Of a stretch of DNA of 64,000 nt, positions 48,147 to 56,187 are shown in pieces (position 1 is the stretch's first letter; each line of letters opens with the position of its first letter). Source of the DNA: Massiliimalia massiliensis (GTDB lineage: Bacteria; Bacillota; Clostridia; Oscillospirales; Ruminococcaceae); the NCBI RefSeq assembly GCF_900155615.1, contig NZ_FUHT01000002.1:744001-808000 (forward strand), given 5' to 3'. The notes beneath the pieces were generated by a model, which was not told the origin of the DNA, ran no database searches, and saw nothing but the letters and a program-made list of their open reading frames with translations. The translations under genes were made by a program, and so were the position numbers.

Positions 48147-49124
48147 ATGGCGAATCAACAGGCAAAGAAGGACTGGAGTGAATTCACCAGTTCCCGCGTC
48201 ATTGAAAAAGAAGTAATCGACAACGCGAAATTAGTCCGGCGTCTGGAAAAACCGACGGGAAAGGTTGATGTTGTTCTCGATACGGATACTTATAATGAAA
48301 TCGATGACCAGTACGCGGTTTCGTATCTGATCAAGTCAGATGACAAGCTGACCCTGAAGGCGATGTATGCCGCGCCGTTCTACAACAACAAATCTACAGG
48401 CCCGGCCGATGGGATGGAGAAGAGCTTCAATGAAATCATGAATATCCTGACCCTGCTGGAACGGGAAGACCTGAAGGAACACGTTTATCGTGGTTCAACT
48501 GATTATCTGCCAAGCGAAACGGAACCGGTAATTTCAGACGCTGCAAAGGATCTTGCAGAACGTGCAATGCAGTATACCGAGGAAAATCCGCTTTACGTAA
48601 TTGCAATCGGCGCCATCACAAACGTTGCTTCCGCACTGCTGATGAAGCCGGAAATTAAAGACAGAATTGTCCTGATCTGGCTGGGAGGGAACGCGCTTGA
48701 CTGGCCGCATAACCGAGAGTTCAACCTCTACCAGGATGTTGCCGGCGCGAGAGTAGTTTTTGGCTGCGGCGTTCCGTTGGTACAGCTTCCGTGCATGGGC
48801 GTTGTTTCTGCTTTTACTACAAGCGGGCCGGAACTGGAATATCATCTCCGCGGCAAAAACAAGCTGTGTGATTATTTGATCGATGTGACAACGGCAGAGG
48901 CGCTGGAATGCTACGGCGGATCAACCTGGACTCGTCCGATTTGGGACGTTACTGCGGTTGCATGGCTTTTAGGCGACTTTATGGATGATCGTCTTGAGCA
49001 CAGCCCGATTCCGGAATACGACGACCGCTACGCACTGGATCCGAACCGTCACCTTTACAAATATGTTTATCACATCCACCGTGATGATTTGTTTGCGGAT
49101 CTGTTCGAAAAGCTGAAAAAATAG
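48147..49124 (+). CDS. Nucleoside hydrolase-family protein (IUNH)
   Basis: 325 residues from ATG 48147, 8 bases after AAAGGAGG (ATG 48141 is too close). The family splits the N-glycosidic bond of ribonucleosides to base and ribose. The calcium-binding DxDxxxDD block is DTDTYNEIDDQYA (residues 45-57), with the normal Gly replaced by Tyr-Asn-Glu. Other marks: IAIGAITNVASAL, VLIWLGGNALDWPHNREFNLYQDVAGARVVF with the NxxxD block, and WDVTAVAWLL with the closing Asp. An N-terminal extension of about 40 residues precedes the fold. The divergent sequence suggests an atypical ribosyl or glycosyl substrate. Followed by the ABC importer genes. Confidence 0.9.
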   Translation: MANQQAKKDWSEFTSSRVIEKEVIDNAKLVRRLEKPTGKVDVVLDTDTYNEIDDQYAVSYLIKSDDKLTLKAMYAAPFYNNKSTGPADGMEKSFNEIMNILTLLEREDLKEHVYRGSTDYLPSETEPVISDAAKDLAERAMQYTEENPLYVIAIGAITNVASALLMKPEIKDRIVLIWLGGNALDWPHNREFNLYQDVAGARVVFGCGVPLVQLPCMGVVSAFTTSGPELEYHLRGKNKLCDYLIDVTTAEALECYGGSTWTRPIWDVTAVAWLLGDFMDDRLEHSPIPEYDDRYALDPNRHLYKYVYHIHRDDLFADLFEKLKK

Positions 49125-49319
49125 AGCTCAAAGCCGCCTTCTTTTGATGAATGGAAATTGATACTTTTTCATTCATCAAAATGGGCAGAAAAAAGCACCC
49201 AAAGTTGGGTGTCATTCAAGCAGTATTGACCTGCATGAAAAAGTATACATTTGTTTATAACAGCACACAGTGTGCTGGAATAATATTCGACAAATTCAAA
49301 AAAAGAAGGAGTAAACAGT
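49125..49319. repeat. Spacer with two perfect hairpins before the binding-protein gene
   Basis: CACCCAA (49197-49203) pairs with TTGGGTG (49206-49212), and CAGCACAC (49261-49268) pairs with GTGTGCTG (49270-49277). Neither is followed by a U-tract, so they are probably mRNA stability or control elements raising the level of the binding-protein mRNA. Confidence 0.45.
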
Positions 49320-50642
49320 ATGAAAAAGTTTTTAGCTTTAACGTTGGTTGCTGCTCTGGCAGCTACTGCAGCAACAGGCTGCGGAAAATCTGACGGCAAT
49401 AACGCAAGCGGCGCTGGCGGAGATTCCGGTGAAAAGGTAGAGCTCGTTTGGTTGTCACAGGGCGTTGGCGAGGATGCCTGGGAGGGCATCACCGCTCCAA
49501 TCCTCGACAAGTATAACGAAAACGGGAAAGTCACTGTAAAAGGCGAATTTTATTCCTTTAACGACCTGTTTGACGTAATCGAAGTTAAAATCGCTTCCGG
49601 TTCCAAAGACTACGATGTAATCAGCGTTGACTCTCCGATGGTTGCCTCCTATGCAAACCGAGGAATGCTGGCTCCACTGGACGAATACTTCTCTGATGAA
49701 GAGAAAGCGGAATTTGCGGAAGCCGGTTTGGAAGCTGGCATCTGGGACGGCAAGCTTTACGCTCCGCCGGAAAACACCTCCACTCAGGTTCTGTGGTACA
49801 ATACCGCGTTGCTGGAAGAAGCCGGCATCACTGTTCCGGAAAACGATACTACAAACCGTCTGACCTGGGAACAGGTTGCGGAAATGGCGACACAGGCAAA
49901 ACAGAAATTAGACCCGGATGGGACACAGGGGATTTATGGTATTGAATGGCAGCAGGTAAGCCGTGTTTACCAGATGAATGCTCTGCCGAACAGCATGGGC
50001 GGCCTGAATATCGGCGAAGACGGCTTCACTGTTGAAGGCGTAATCAATGACGATGCTTGGGTAAAGGCCTGCACATGGTATCAGGACTTAGTAAATGCAA
50101 AGGTTGTTCCTCAGGGCATCACCGCTGACGAAACAGGCGACTATTTCTATTCTGGCAAGATTGTATTCTACCAGGGCGGAACCTGGACAGCCAACAACTG
50201 CGATGCAAAGGGTATGACCACTTATGCTTTCTGCCCGTCTCCGGCTTTTGAGGGGTATGAAGACAAGGTTGCTACAGCAACCGGTAGCTGGCAGTTTGGC
50301 GTAAACGCTGCTTCTACCCATATTGATGAATCCGCCGAGTTCGTAAAATGGTTTACCTTGGGCGAAGGCAATGATATGTGGCTCGAAGCAAACGGCGACG
50401 TTCCGTCCAGAATCGAAAAGCTGGATGAAATCATCAATGACCCAGACGCTCCTGGTTACCTGAAGATCGGCGCTGAAGAAGCAAAAACAACCGCTTTCCC
50501 GCGTGCTCTGACTCCTGGCTTCAACGAATATCAGACAATCCTCGGCAACGCTTGGGAAGATATCCGCAATGGTTCTGATGTAAAAACATCTCTGGACAGC
50601 GCTGCAAAACAGATCACAGATTCTATGGCACAGTATAAATAA
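49320..50642 (+). CDS. CUT1-type ABC importer solute-binding lipoprotein
   Basis: 440 residues. Lipoprotein signal MKKFLALTLVAALAATAATGCGKSD with lipobox ATGC. Sugar-binding family 1 fold (VELVWLSQGVGEDAWEGITAPILDKYNE, YDVISVDSPMVASYANRGMLAPLDEYF, LYAPPENTSTQVLWYNTALLEEAGI, and YFYSGKIVFYQGGTWTANN). Binds the operon's substrate outside and hands it to the two permeases downstream. GAAGGAG ribosome site. A terminator-like hairpin between this gene and the permease genes should make this product more abundant than the permeases, as is usual for binding proteins. Confidence 0.93.
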   Translation: MKKFLALTLVAALAATAATGCGKSDGNNASGAGGDSGEKVELVWLSQGVGEDAWEGITAPILDKYNENGKVTVKGEFYSFNDLFDVIEVKIASGSKDYDVISVDSPMVASYANRGMLAPLDEYFSDEEKAEFAEAGLEAGIWDGKLYAPPENTSTQVLWYNTALLEEAGITVPENDTTNRLTWEQVAEMATQAKQKLDPDGTQGIYGIEWQQVSRVYQMNALPNSMGGLNIGEDGFTVEGVINDDAWVKACTWYQDLVNAKVVPQGITADETGDYFYSGKIVFYQGGTWTANNCDAKGMTTYAFCPSPAFEGYEDKVATATGSWQFGVNAASTHIDESAEFVKWFTLGEGNDMWLEANGDVPSRIEKLDEIINDPDAPGYLKIGAEEAKTTAFPRALTPGFNEYQTILGNAWEDIRNGSDVKTSLDSAAKQITDSMAQYK

Positions 50643-50699
50643 GAATCAAAAATTTAGTATTGGTTTTTAAAGGCCTAAAGACCGAAGTCGAAAAGATGA

Positions 50700-50730
50700 G
50701 GCCGGCGGTCGATTGACCGCCGGCTTTTCT
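50700..50730 (+). terminator. Partial terminator/attenuator between binding protein and permeases
   Basis: GCCGGCGGTC (50701-50710) pairs with GACCGCCGGC (50715-50724), loop GATT, then TTTTCT. Inside the operon, probably partial. Confidence 0.78.
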
Positions 50731-50779
50731 GCTTGAAAATATTTCTCAGAAAGTCATATGTGGAGAAAGTGGTGGAGAA

Positions 50780-51643
50780 ATGGGAAACGTATTTACTAAG
50801 AATAAGTTTTTGCCTTATATCTTAATAGTTCCTGCATTTGTGTTAATCTGCGTTTTTAAATTGTATCCAATTGTGACGACCTTATTGGAAGGCTTTTTTG
50901 TGAAGGGCGAATTCACCCTTGATACATATAACACCGTTTTCCAGGATCCCGTATTTTGGAACTCGCTTTGGATTACAATTAAAATCAATATCGTTATGAT
51001 CCCGCTTCAGATTGTCATCTCCTTTATTCTGGCGATGATGGTAAATCTGACAGTGCGTGGGATTGCAATTTTCCGTACAATTTTCTATCTGCCGTTTACC
51101 ATTTCCTTAACGGTAGCGACCATTTTGTGGAACATGATGTTCAATGCGAACAACGGTATCCTGAACAGCTTTTTGAGCGTTTTTGGTATCCCGGCACAGA
51201 AATTTTTACTTTCCTCCTCTCAAGCGTTATGGTGTATCGTCATCATTGCAAGCTGGAAGGGCTGCGGCTACTGGATGATGTTTATCCTGGCCGGTTTGAA
51301 AAACATCGACACTTCGATTTATGAATCCGCGAAAATGGATGGCGCTGGGTTCTTTACGACTGTATTTAAAATCACCATTCCGTTAATCAAACGAGTCTTA
51401 TTGTTCGTCTGTGTCGCGAATACGACCGCTAACGTTTTGCTGTTCGTTCCGATGCAGTTATTGACAAACGGCGGGCCGGAAGGCAGTACCAACGTACTGA
51501 TGTACGAGGCCTACCAATCCGCATTCAGTTATGGCAACCGTTCCCGCTCTGCGGTCATGGTAACAGTGCTGCTGATCCTGATTATTCTGATTTGTTTGGT
51601 TCAATTTAAATTCCTGAACGAAAAAGAGGAAGGGAGGGCATAA
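50780..51643 (+). CDS. CUT1-type ABC importer permease (MalF-like)
   Basis: 287 residues, six membrane segments. Starts FLPYILIVPAFVLICVFKLYPIVTTLLEGFF, typical of MalF/UgpA-like permeases. The coupling-helix (EAA-like) motif is YESAKMDGAGFFTTVFKITIPLIKR, which would dock onto an ATPase subunit. GGAGAAATG start context. Partner of the next gene. No ATP-binding subunit is encoded in the operon, so a shared ATPase (MsmK-type) from elsewhere would be needed. Confidence 0.94.
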   Translation: MGNVFTKNKFLPYILIVPAFVLICVFKLYPIVTTLLEGFFVKGEFTLDTYNTVFQDPVFWNSLWITIKINIVMIPLQIVISFILAMMVNLTVRGIAIFRTIFYLPFTISLTVATILWNMMFNANNGILNSFLSVFGIPAQKFLLSSSQALWCIVIIASWKGCGYWMMFILAGLKNIDTSIYESAKMDGAGFFTTVFKITIPLIKRVLLFVCVANTTANVLLFVPMQLLTNGGPEGSTNVLMYEAYQSAFSYGNRSRSAVMVTVLLILIILICLVQFKFLNEKEEGRA

Positions 51644-51646
51644 ACA

Positions 51647-52492
51647 ATGTTAGGTAATTATAAAACATGGCAAAAAGTAATCATTTACATTGTTCTGGTT
51701 TTGATGACGATTGTAACGTTGTTCCCACTTCTTTGGGGTGTTGCCTGTTCATTAAGAACTGACCAGGAAATCTTTAAATATGCTCTGCCGTTTTCTTATC
51801 ATACATTAGTACCGGTTGATTGGACCTTCCAGTCCTATATCGATTTGTTTGCAAGATTCCATTTTGAGAAACCATTTTTAAACACCATCATTATGATTAT
51901 CATCTCGGTTCCGTTAGGATGTCTGGTGAACAGTATCGCGGCATTTTCTTTTGCAACCTTTAACTTTAGGGGAAAGGGAATCCTGTTCGGCCTGGTACTG
52001 ATTTCCTTTATGATTCCGTTTGACGTTATCGCAATGCCGCTTTATAATATTGTTGACGGCTTTAACTGGGTTGACACCTGGCCTGGGCTGATTGCCCCGA
52101 CCATTGCGAGCGGGCTGGTATTGTTCCTGTTTACACAGTTCTTCAAGGATATCCCGCCTAGCTTAATCGAAGCCGCCCGCGTTGACGGGGCTGGATGGCC
52201 GACCATCTTTGTCAAGATTATCCTGCCGTCCTCTATCCCGGTATTTGTTACCGCCGGTCTGATGATCTTCATGGATCAGTGGAACGCATATCTGTGGCCT
52301 CTGCTGGTGGCGAGATCCCAGGACATCAGACCCCTGCAGATTGCGCTGGCTTCCTTTAAGATGGAACGTTCAACCCTGTGGTCCTGTATGTATGCGGGAG
52401 CAATTTTCTCGGCAATCATTCCTCTCGGAATGTTCTTGCCGTTCCAGAGATTCTTTGTTCAGGGCATTACCAGCAGCGGTATTAAGGGATAG
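51647..52492 (+). CDS. CUT1-type ABC importer permease (MalG-like)
   Basis: 281 residues, six membrane segments; GGGAGGG 8 bases upstream of ATG 51647, only 3 bases after the stop of the first permease. VLMTIVTLFPLLWGVACSLRTDQEIFK at the start, the EAA motif IEAARVDGAGWPTIFVKIILPSSIPVFVTAGLMIFMDQWNAYLWPLL, and a typical end FLPFQRFFVQGITSSGIKG. MalG/UgpE-type partner of the 50780 permease. Confidence 0.95.
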   Translation: MLGNYKTWQKVIIYIVLVLMTIVTLFPLLWGVACSLRTDQEIFKYALPFSYHTLVPVDWTFQSYIDLFARFHFEKPFLNTIIMIIISVPLGCLVNSIAAFSFATFNFRGKGILFGLVLISFMIPFDVIAMPLYNIVDGFNWVDTWPGLIAPTIASGLVLFLFTQFFKDIPPSLIEAARVDGAGWPTIFVKIILPSSIPVFVTAGLMIFMDQWNAYLWPLLVARSQDIRPLQIALASFKMERSTLWSCMYAGAIFSAIIPLGMFLPFQRFFVQGITSSGIKG

Positions 52493-52525
52493 ATTCTCAT
52501 TAAAATAATGAAGTAGGTGTAAACA

Positions 52526-53455
52526 ATGAAGAAGATTACCGTGATCGGGAGTTTGAACATGGATATGGTTATCGATGTAGACCATATGCCTGCTGTGGGA
52601 GAGACGCTGCTGGCGGGCCATGTTACATTGATCCCAGGCGGAAAAGGGGCGAACCAGGCATATACTGCCGGGAAGCTGGGTGCCGACGTCACGATTTTGG
52701 GCGCTGTTGGGAATGACACCTATGGCGACAGCCTCTGTGAAAGCCTGAAAAGCGCGGGAGTCCATACAGAGCACCTGTTGCGCCTTGACCATGTTTCAAC
52801 TGGAAATGCGATTATTACCGTTAACAAAGAGGGGAATAATAGCATTATTGTCATTCAGGGCGCCAATAAATTGGTTGATTGCGGTTATATCGATCAGAAG
52901 ATGGATATTATCCGTGAAAGCGATATCGTGATTTTTCAGTTGGAAATTCCCTTAGAGACAGTTGTTTATGCGGCGAAAAAGGCAAAGGAGCTGGGCAAGA
53001 TGGTAATTCTTGACCCTGCGCCGGCCCAGCCGAATTTGCCGGATGAATTGATGCAGTGCGTGGATCTTGTGAAGCCAAACGAAACGGAGCTTGGCATTCT
53101 GCTTGGGCAGCCCGATGCAAAGGAACGGCTTTCCGAATCGGCTGACAGAATTCTCGCAAGAGGCGCTGAGAATGCGCTGGTGAGCCTTGGAGGGAGCGGC
53201 GCATATCTAAAAGGAGCCGATGGAAGCGAGCATCGCTTCTATACGCAGGACGTCGAGGTGGTTGATACAACTGCGGCTGGGGACAGCTTCACAGCAGCGG
53301 TTGCGGTAAGCCTGGCAAAGGGTGCGGATTTGGTTTCCGCAATCGAGTTTGCCGACAAGGTGGCAACCATTGTTGTAACGAAAAAAGGAGCGCAGTCCTC
53401 CATTCCGTCCATGCAGGAAGTAGAAGCGTATATTGCTGGCCTGGCAAATAAATAA
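52526..53455 (+). CDS. rbsK: Ribokinase
   Basis: 309 residues, 33 bases after the permease gene. Phosphorylates ribose to ribose-5-phosphate. ITVIGSLNMDMVIDVDHMPAVGETL, IPGGKGANQAYTAGKLGADVTILGAVGNDTYG with the substrate-binding GGKGANQA, LDPAPAQPNLPDELMQCVDLVKPNETELG and the catalytic VVDTTAAGDSFTAAVAVSLAKG (residue 247 region, with the usual RbsK AAGD). The operon thus encodes two ribokinase domains, this one and the one fused to the regulator. It fits release of ribose by the nucleoside hydrolase two genes earlier. Confidence 0.95.
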   Translation: MKKITVIGSLNMDMVIDVDHMPAVGETLLAGHVTLIPGGKGANQAYTAGKLGADVTILGAVGNDTYGDSLCESLKSAGVHTEHLLRLDHVSTGNAIITVNKEGNNSIIVIQGANKLVDCGYIDQKMDIIRESDIVIFQLEIPLETVVYAAKKAKELGKMVILDPAPAQPNLPDELMQCVDLVKPNETELGILLGQPDAKERLSESADRILARGAENALVSLGGSGAYLKGADGSEHRFYTQDVEVVDTTAAGDSFTAAVAVSLAKGADLVSAIEFADKVATIVVTKKGAQSSIPSMQEVEAYIAGLANK

Positions 53456-53464
53456 ATGTGATGA

Positions 53465-53500
53465 ACGGAAGCTGCGATTTTTTGGCAGCTTCCGTTTTTT
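53465..53500 (+). terminator. Internal terminator between rbsK and the dehydrogenase
   Basis: ACGGAAGCTGC (53465-53475) and GCAGCTTCCGT (53485-53495), then TTTTT. A good intrinsic terminator in mid-operon; transcription of the last two genes is probably reduced, or they have a second promoter. Confidence 0.85.
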
Positions 53501-53526
53501 ACCAAAAAAAGAAAAGGGGCGTAAGA

Positions 53527-54414
53527 ATGGTTGGTTTTATTGGACTTGGAATAATGGGAAAGCCAATGGCGAAAAATCTGTTAAAAGCGGGTGTTTCATT
53601 GATGATTTATGATATTAATGAAGCCGTTGTAGCAGAACTGGAAAAAGCCGGAGCAAAACCAGGAAGCCTTCAGGCAATCGGAAGCAGTTGTAGTGTGATT
53701 TTTACAATTCTTCCGAACGGAGGGATTGTCCAGTCGGTTCTATTTGATGAAAACGGAGCCGCTTCCTCGATTAAGCCGGGTGCGGTAGTCTGCGATATGA
53801 GCTCGGTGACGCCGGGCGAATCGAAAGCCTGTTATCAAAGGCTGAAAGAGCTGGGCGTTGGATTTGTGGACGCACCGGTCAGCGGCGGGGAGCCGAAAGC
53901 GATTGACGGGACGCTTGCCTTTATGGCGGGCGGTGACCGGGAGACCTTTGACGCGCTGACGCCGTATTTCGAGATTATGGGAAGCTCGGCGCTCCTGGTT
54001 GGGCCGAGCGGCAGCGGAAGCGTGACCAAGCTCGCAAACCAGGTGATCGTAAATCTGACCATTGCAACTGTTTCCGAAGCCTTTGTACTAGCCGTCAAAG
54101 CGGGAGCAGACCCGGAAAAGGTTTATCAGGCGATTCGCGGCGGACTGGCCGGAAGCACTGTGCTGGACAGCAAGATCCCGATGATTCTGGATCGAAATTT
54201 TGTACCCGGCGGAAAAATTTCGATCAATCATAAGGATATCAAGAATGTCCTTGCCACAGCGCATGAGGTGGATGTGCCGGTACCCCTGAGCGCGCAGTTG
54301 TTTGAGATCATGCAGGCGCTGAAGGTTGGCGGTCATATGAATGACGACCATGGCGGAATTGTTCAGTATTTTGAACAGCTTGCAGATATTGAAGTGAAAC
54401 GGAAAGACGGTTAG
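53527..54414 (+). CDS. Beta-hydroxyacid dehydrogenase (tartronate-semialdehyde reductase / L-threonate dehydrogenase-like)
   Basis: 295 residues from ATG 53527 (AAAAGGGG upstream). 6-phosphogluconate-dehydrogenase-like fold: MVGFIGLGIMGKPMAKNLLKAG with the GxGxxG site, ILPNGGIVQSVLF, VDAPVSGGEPKAIDGTLAFMAGGD (the SGG substrate motif), and GSGSVTKLANQVIVNLTIATVSEA with the catalytic Lys (K in KLANQ). Family members reduce tartronate semialdehyde or oxidise L-threonate/D-glycerate at C2. The next gene encodes a DUF1537 kinase, the usual partner of LtnD-type threonate dehydrogenases, which makes a four-carbon acid the likely substrate. Confidence 0.93.
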   Translation: MVGFIGLGIMGKPMAKNLLKAGVSLMIYDINEAVVAELEKAGAKPGSLQAIGSSCSVIFTILPNGGIVQSVLFDENGAASSIKPGAVVCDMSSVTPGESKACYQRLKELGVGFVDAPVSGGEPKAIDGTLAFMAGGDRETFDALTPYFEIMGSSALLVGPSGSGSVTKLANQVIVNLTIATVSEAFVLAVKAGADPEKVYQAIRGGLAGSTVLDSKIPMILDRNFVPGGKISINHKDIKNVLATAHEVDVPVPLSAQLFEIMQALKVGGHMNDDHGGIVQYFEQLADIEVKRKDG

Positions 54415-54424
54415 GAGGATGACG

Positions 54425-55861
54425 ATGCACGAAACAAAGAAAATCAAAGCGACGGTACTGACCCAATATCCAACGCCGGACAATAACAAGCTGGATGAAC
54501 TTCTGAAACAGGAAATAGCGGAGAACCAGCAAAAAATCATTGTATTGGACGACGATCCGACAGGGGTGCAGACTGTACATGACATCTCCGTCTATACAGG
54601 CTGGGATCCGGACAGCATCCGGGCCGGCTTTGCGGAAAAGAACAGACTCTTTTTTATTCTGACAAACTCCCGGGGATTTACCGCAGAACAGACCACAAAA
54701 GTGCACCGCGAAATTATCGCCAATATTGCGGCTGTTTCCAAAGAGACAGGAACCGACTATCTGGTGATGAGCCGGAGTGACTCTACTCTGCGCGGGCATT
54801 ATCCCCTAGAGACGAGGCTTTTGAAAGAGGGAATGGAACAGGCAGGCGGCTGCCGCGTGGACGGGGAAATTATCTGCCCGTTTTTTAAAGAGGGCGGCCG
54901 GTTTACTATTGACAATGTCCACTACGTGAAGTATGGGGAAGAGCTGGTTCCGGCGGGAGAGACTGAGTTTGCAAAGGACAAAACCTTCGGTTACCGTTCT
55001 TCTGATCTGCGGGATTATGTAGAAGAGAAAAGCGGCGGGGAATTCAAGGCGGATTCTGTCACCTGCATTGCCCTGGAAAGCCTGCGGGCGCAGGACTTTG
55101 ACGGAATCACAGCTCAGCTTATGGGTGTAAGCGGATTTAACAAGATTATTGTAAACGCCATTGATTCCTGTGATGTAAAGGCGTTCTGTATTGCATTGTA
55201 CCGCGCCATAAAGCAGGGAAAGCACTTCCTGTTCCGAACAGCCGCGGCATTGGTCAAGGAGATAGGCGGTGTAACCGACCGTCCCTTACTGACCCACGAT
55301 GAACTGATCCATCCTGGAAATAAAAACGGCGGAATCATTGTAGTCGGTTCTCATACGCAGAAAACCACCAAGCAATTGGAAGCCTTGCTGACACTGCCTG
55401 GGCTCAAGGAAATCCCGTTTGATTCTGATTTGGTATTGCAGGGGGATGAGACGCTTAAGGCAGAGGTTGACCGCACGGCAGCACAGATGGATGAAGCAAT
55501 TCAAGCAGGGCAGAGTGCAGTGGTATATACTAAACGGACACTGCTGACAGTAGAAAATGATACCAAGGAAAAGGCGCTGGTACGCTCAGTGAAAATATCG
55601 GACGCAGTACAGTCGCTGGTTGGTAAGCTGAAGGAAACGCCGGGCTTTATTGTTGCAAAGGGCGGAATTACTTCAAGCGATATTGGCACGAAAGCGCTGG
55701 GAGTTAAGTGTGCGAATGTACTTGGGCAGATCAGGCCGGGGATACCGGTTTGGCAGACGGATGCAGGGAGCAAGTTCCCGCGGATTCCGTATGTAATTTT
55801 TCCGGGAAATGTCGGTGAAATCGATACTCTCAAGGAAGCGGTGCAGATTCTGTTAAAATAA
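54425..55861 (+). CDS. Four-carbon acid sugar kinase family protein (DUF1537, OtnK/DtnK-like)
   Basis: 478 residues from ATG 54425, 6 bases after AGGAGG (ATG 54419 touches the site). Kinases of this family phosphorylate 2-oxo-tetronate or threonate-type acids. N-terminal half: IIVLDDDPTGVQTVHDISVYTGW (conserved DDDPTG) and YLVMSRSDSTLRGHYPLET; C-terminal nucleotide half: IIVVGSHTQKTTKQLEALL, VAKGGITSSDIGTKALGVK and GSKFPRIPYVIFPGNVGEID. Adjacent to the LtnD-like dehydrogenase. The usual third partner, an aldolase/decarboxylase (OtnC) or isomerase (OtnI), is not present in the window. Strictly, only the family is shown by sequence, not the acid. Confidence 0.93.
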   Translation: MHETKKIKATVLTQYPTPDNNKLDELLKQEIAENQQKIIVLDDDPTGVQTVHDISVYTGWDPDSIRAGFAEKNRLFFILTNSRGFTAEQTTKVHREIIANIAAVSKETGTDYLVMSRSDSTLRGHYPLETRLLKEGMEQAGGCRVDGEIICPFFKEGGRFTIDNVHYVKYGEELVPAGETEFAKDKTFGYRSSDLRDYVEEKSGGEFKADSVTCIALESLRAQDFDGITAQLMGVSGFNKIIVNAIDSCDVKAFCIALYRAIKQGKHFLFRTAAALVKEIGGVTDRPLLTHDELIHPGNKNGGIIVVGSHTQKTTKQLEALLTLPGLKEIPFDSDLVLQGDETLKAEVDRTAAQMDEAIQAGQSAVVYTKRTLLTVENDTKEKALVRSVKISDAVQSLVGKLKETPGFIVAKGGITSSDIGTKALGVKCANVLGQIRPGIPVWQTDAGSKFPRIPYVIFPGNVGEIDTLKEAVQILLK

Positions 55862-55895
55862 GCTGACGACCATTTGATGATATATTCCTTTTATG

Positions 55896-55931
55896 GCATA
55901 AGACGGGGCCTGGCTGGGCTCCGTCTTATGC
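55896..55931 (+). terminator. Hairpin at the end of the catabolic operon
   Basis: GCATAAGACGG (55896-55906) and CCGTCTTATGC (55921-55931), inner part partly paired. No U-tract, so a weak or factor-assisted terminator. Confidence 0.55.
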
Positions 55932-56187
55932 TGTTCCGGCCGCTTATCAGGCGAGGCCCGAAAGAGCGCGGTGATTTCATAGATCGGATGAATGCAATAA
56001 GAATCGGTATAAAATTTAGCTAGTATGTATCTTGTGGTTTGAGGAAAAGTGTGGTATAATATTCACCATTAAGTTGTATGTACAAGTGGCCGGTGCCAGT
56101 TGGATGTCAAATTATGCAAATAGCGTTTTGGGGTATTTTTATCACTGGCAATCCGGCAATCAAAATGAAAAAGCAGGTGAATAACGT
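55932..56187 (+). promoter_or_regulatory. Spacer with the promoter of the FGGY kinase gene
   Basis: -35 TTGTGG (56032-56037), 17-base spacer, -10 TATAAT (56055-56060), about 128 bases before the ATG. No gene is supported elsewhere in the stretch. Confidence 0.65.
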
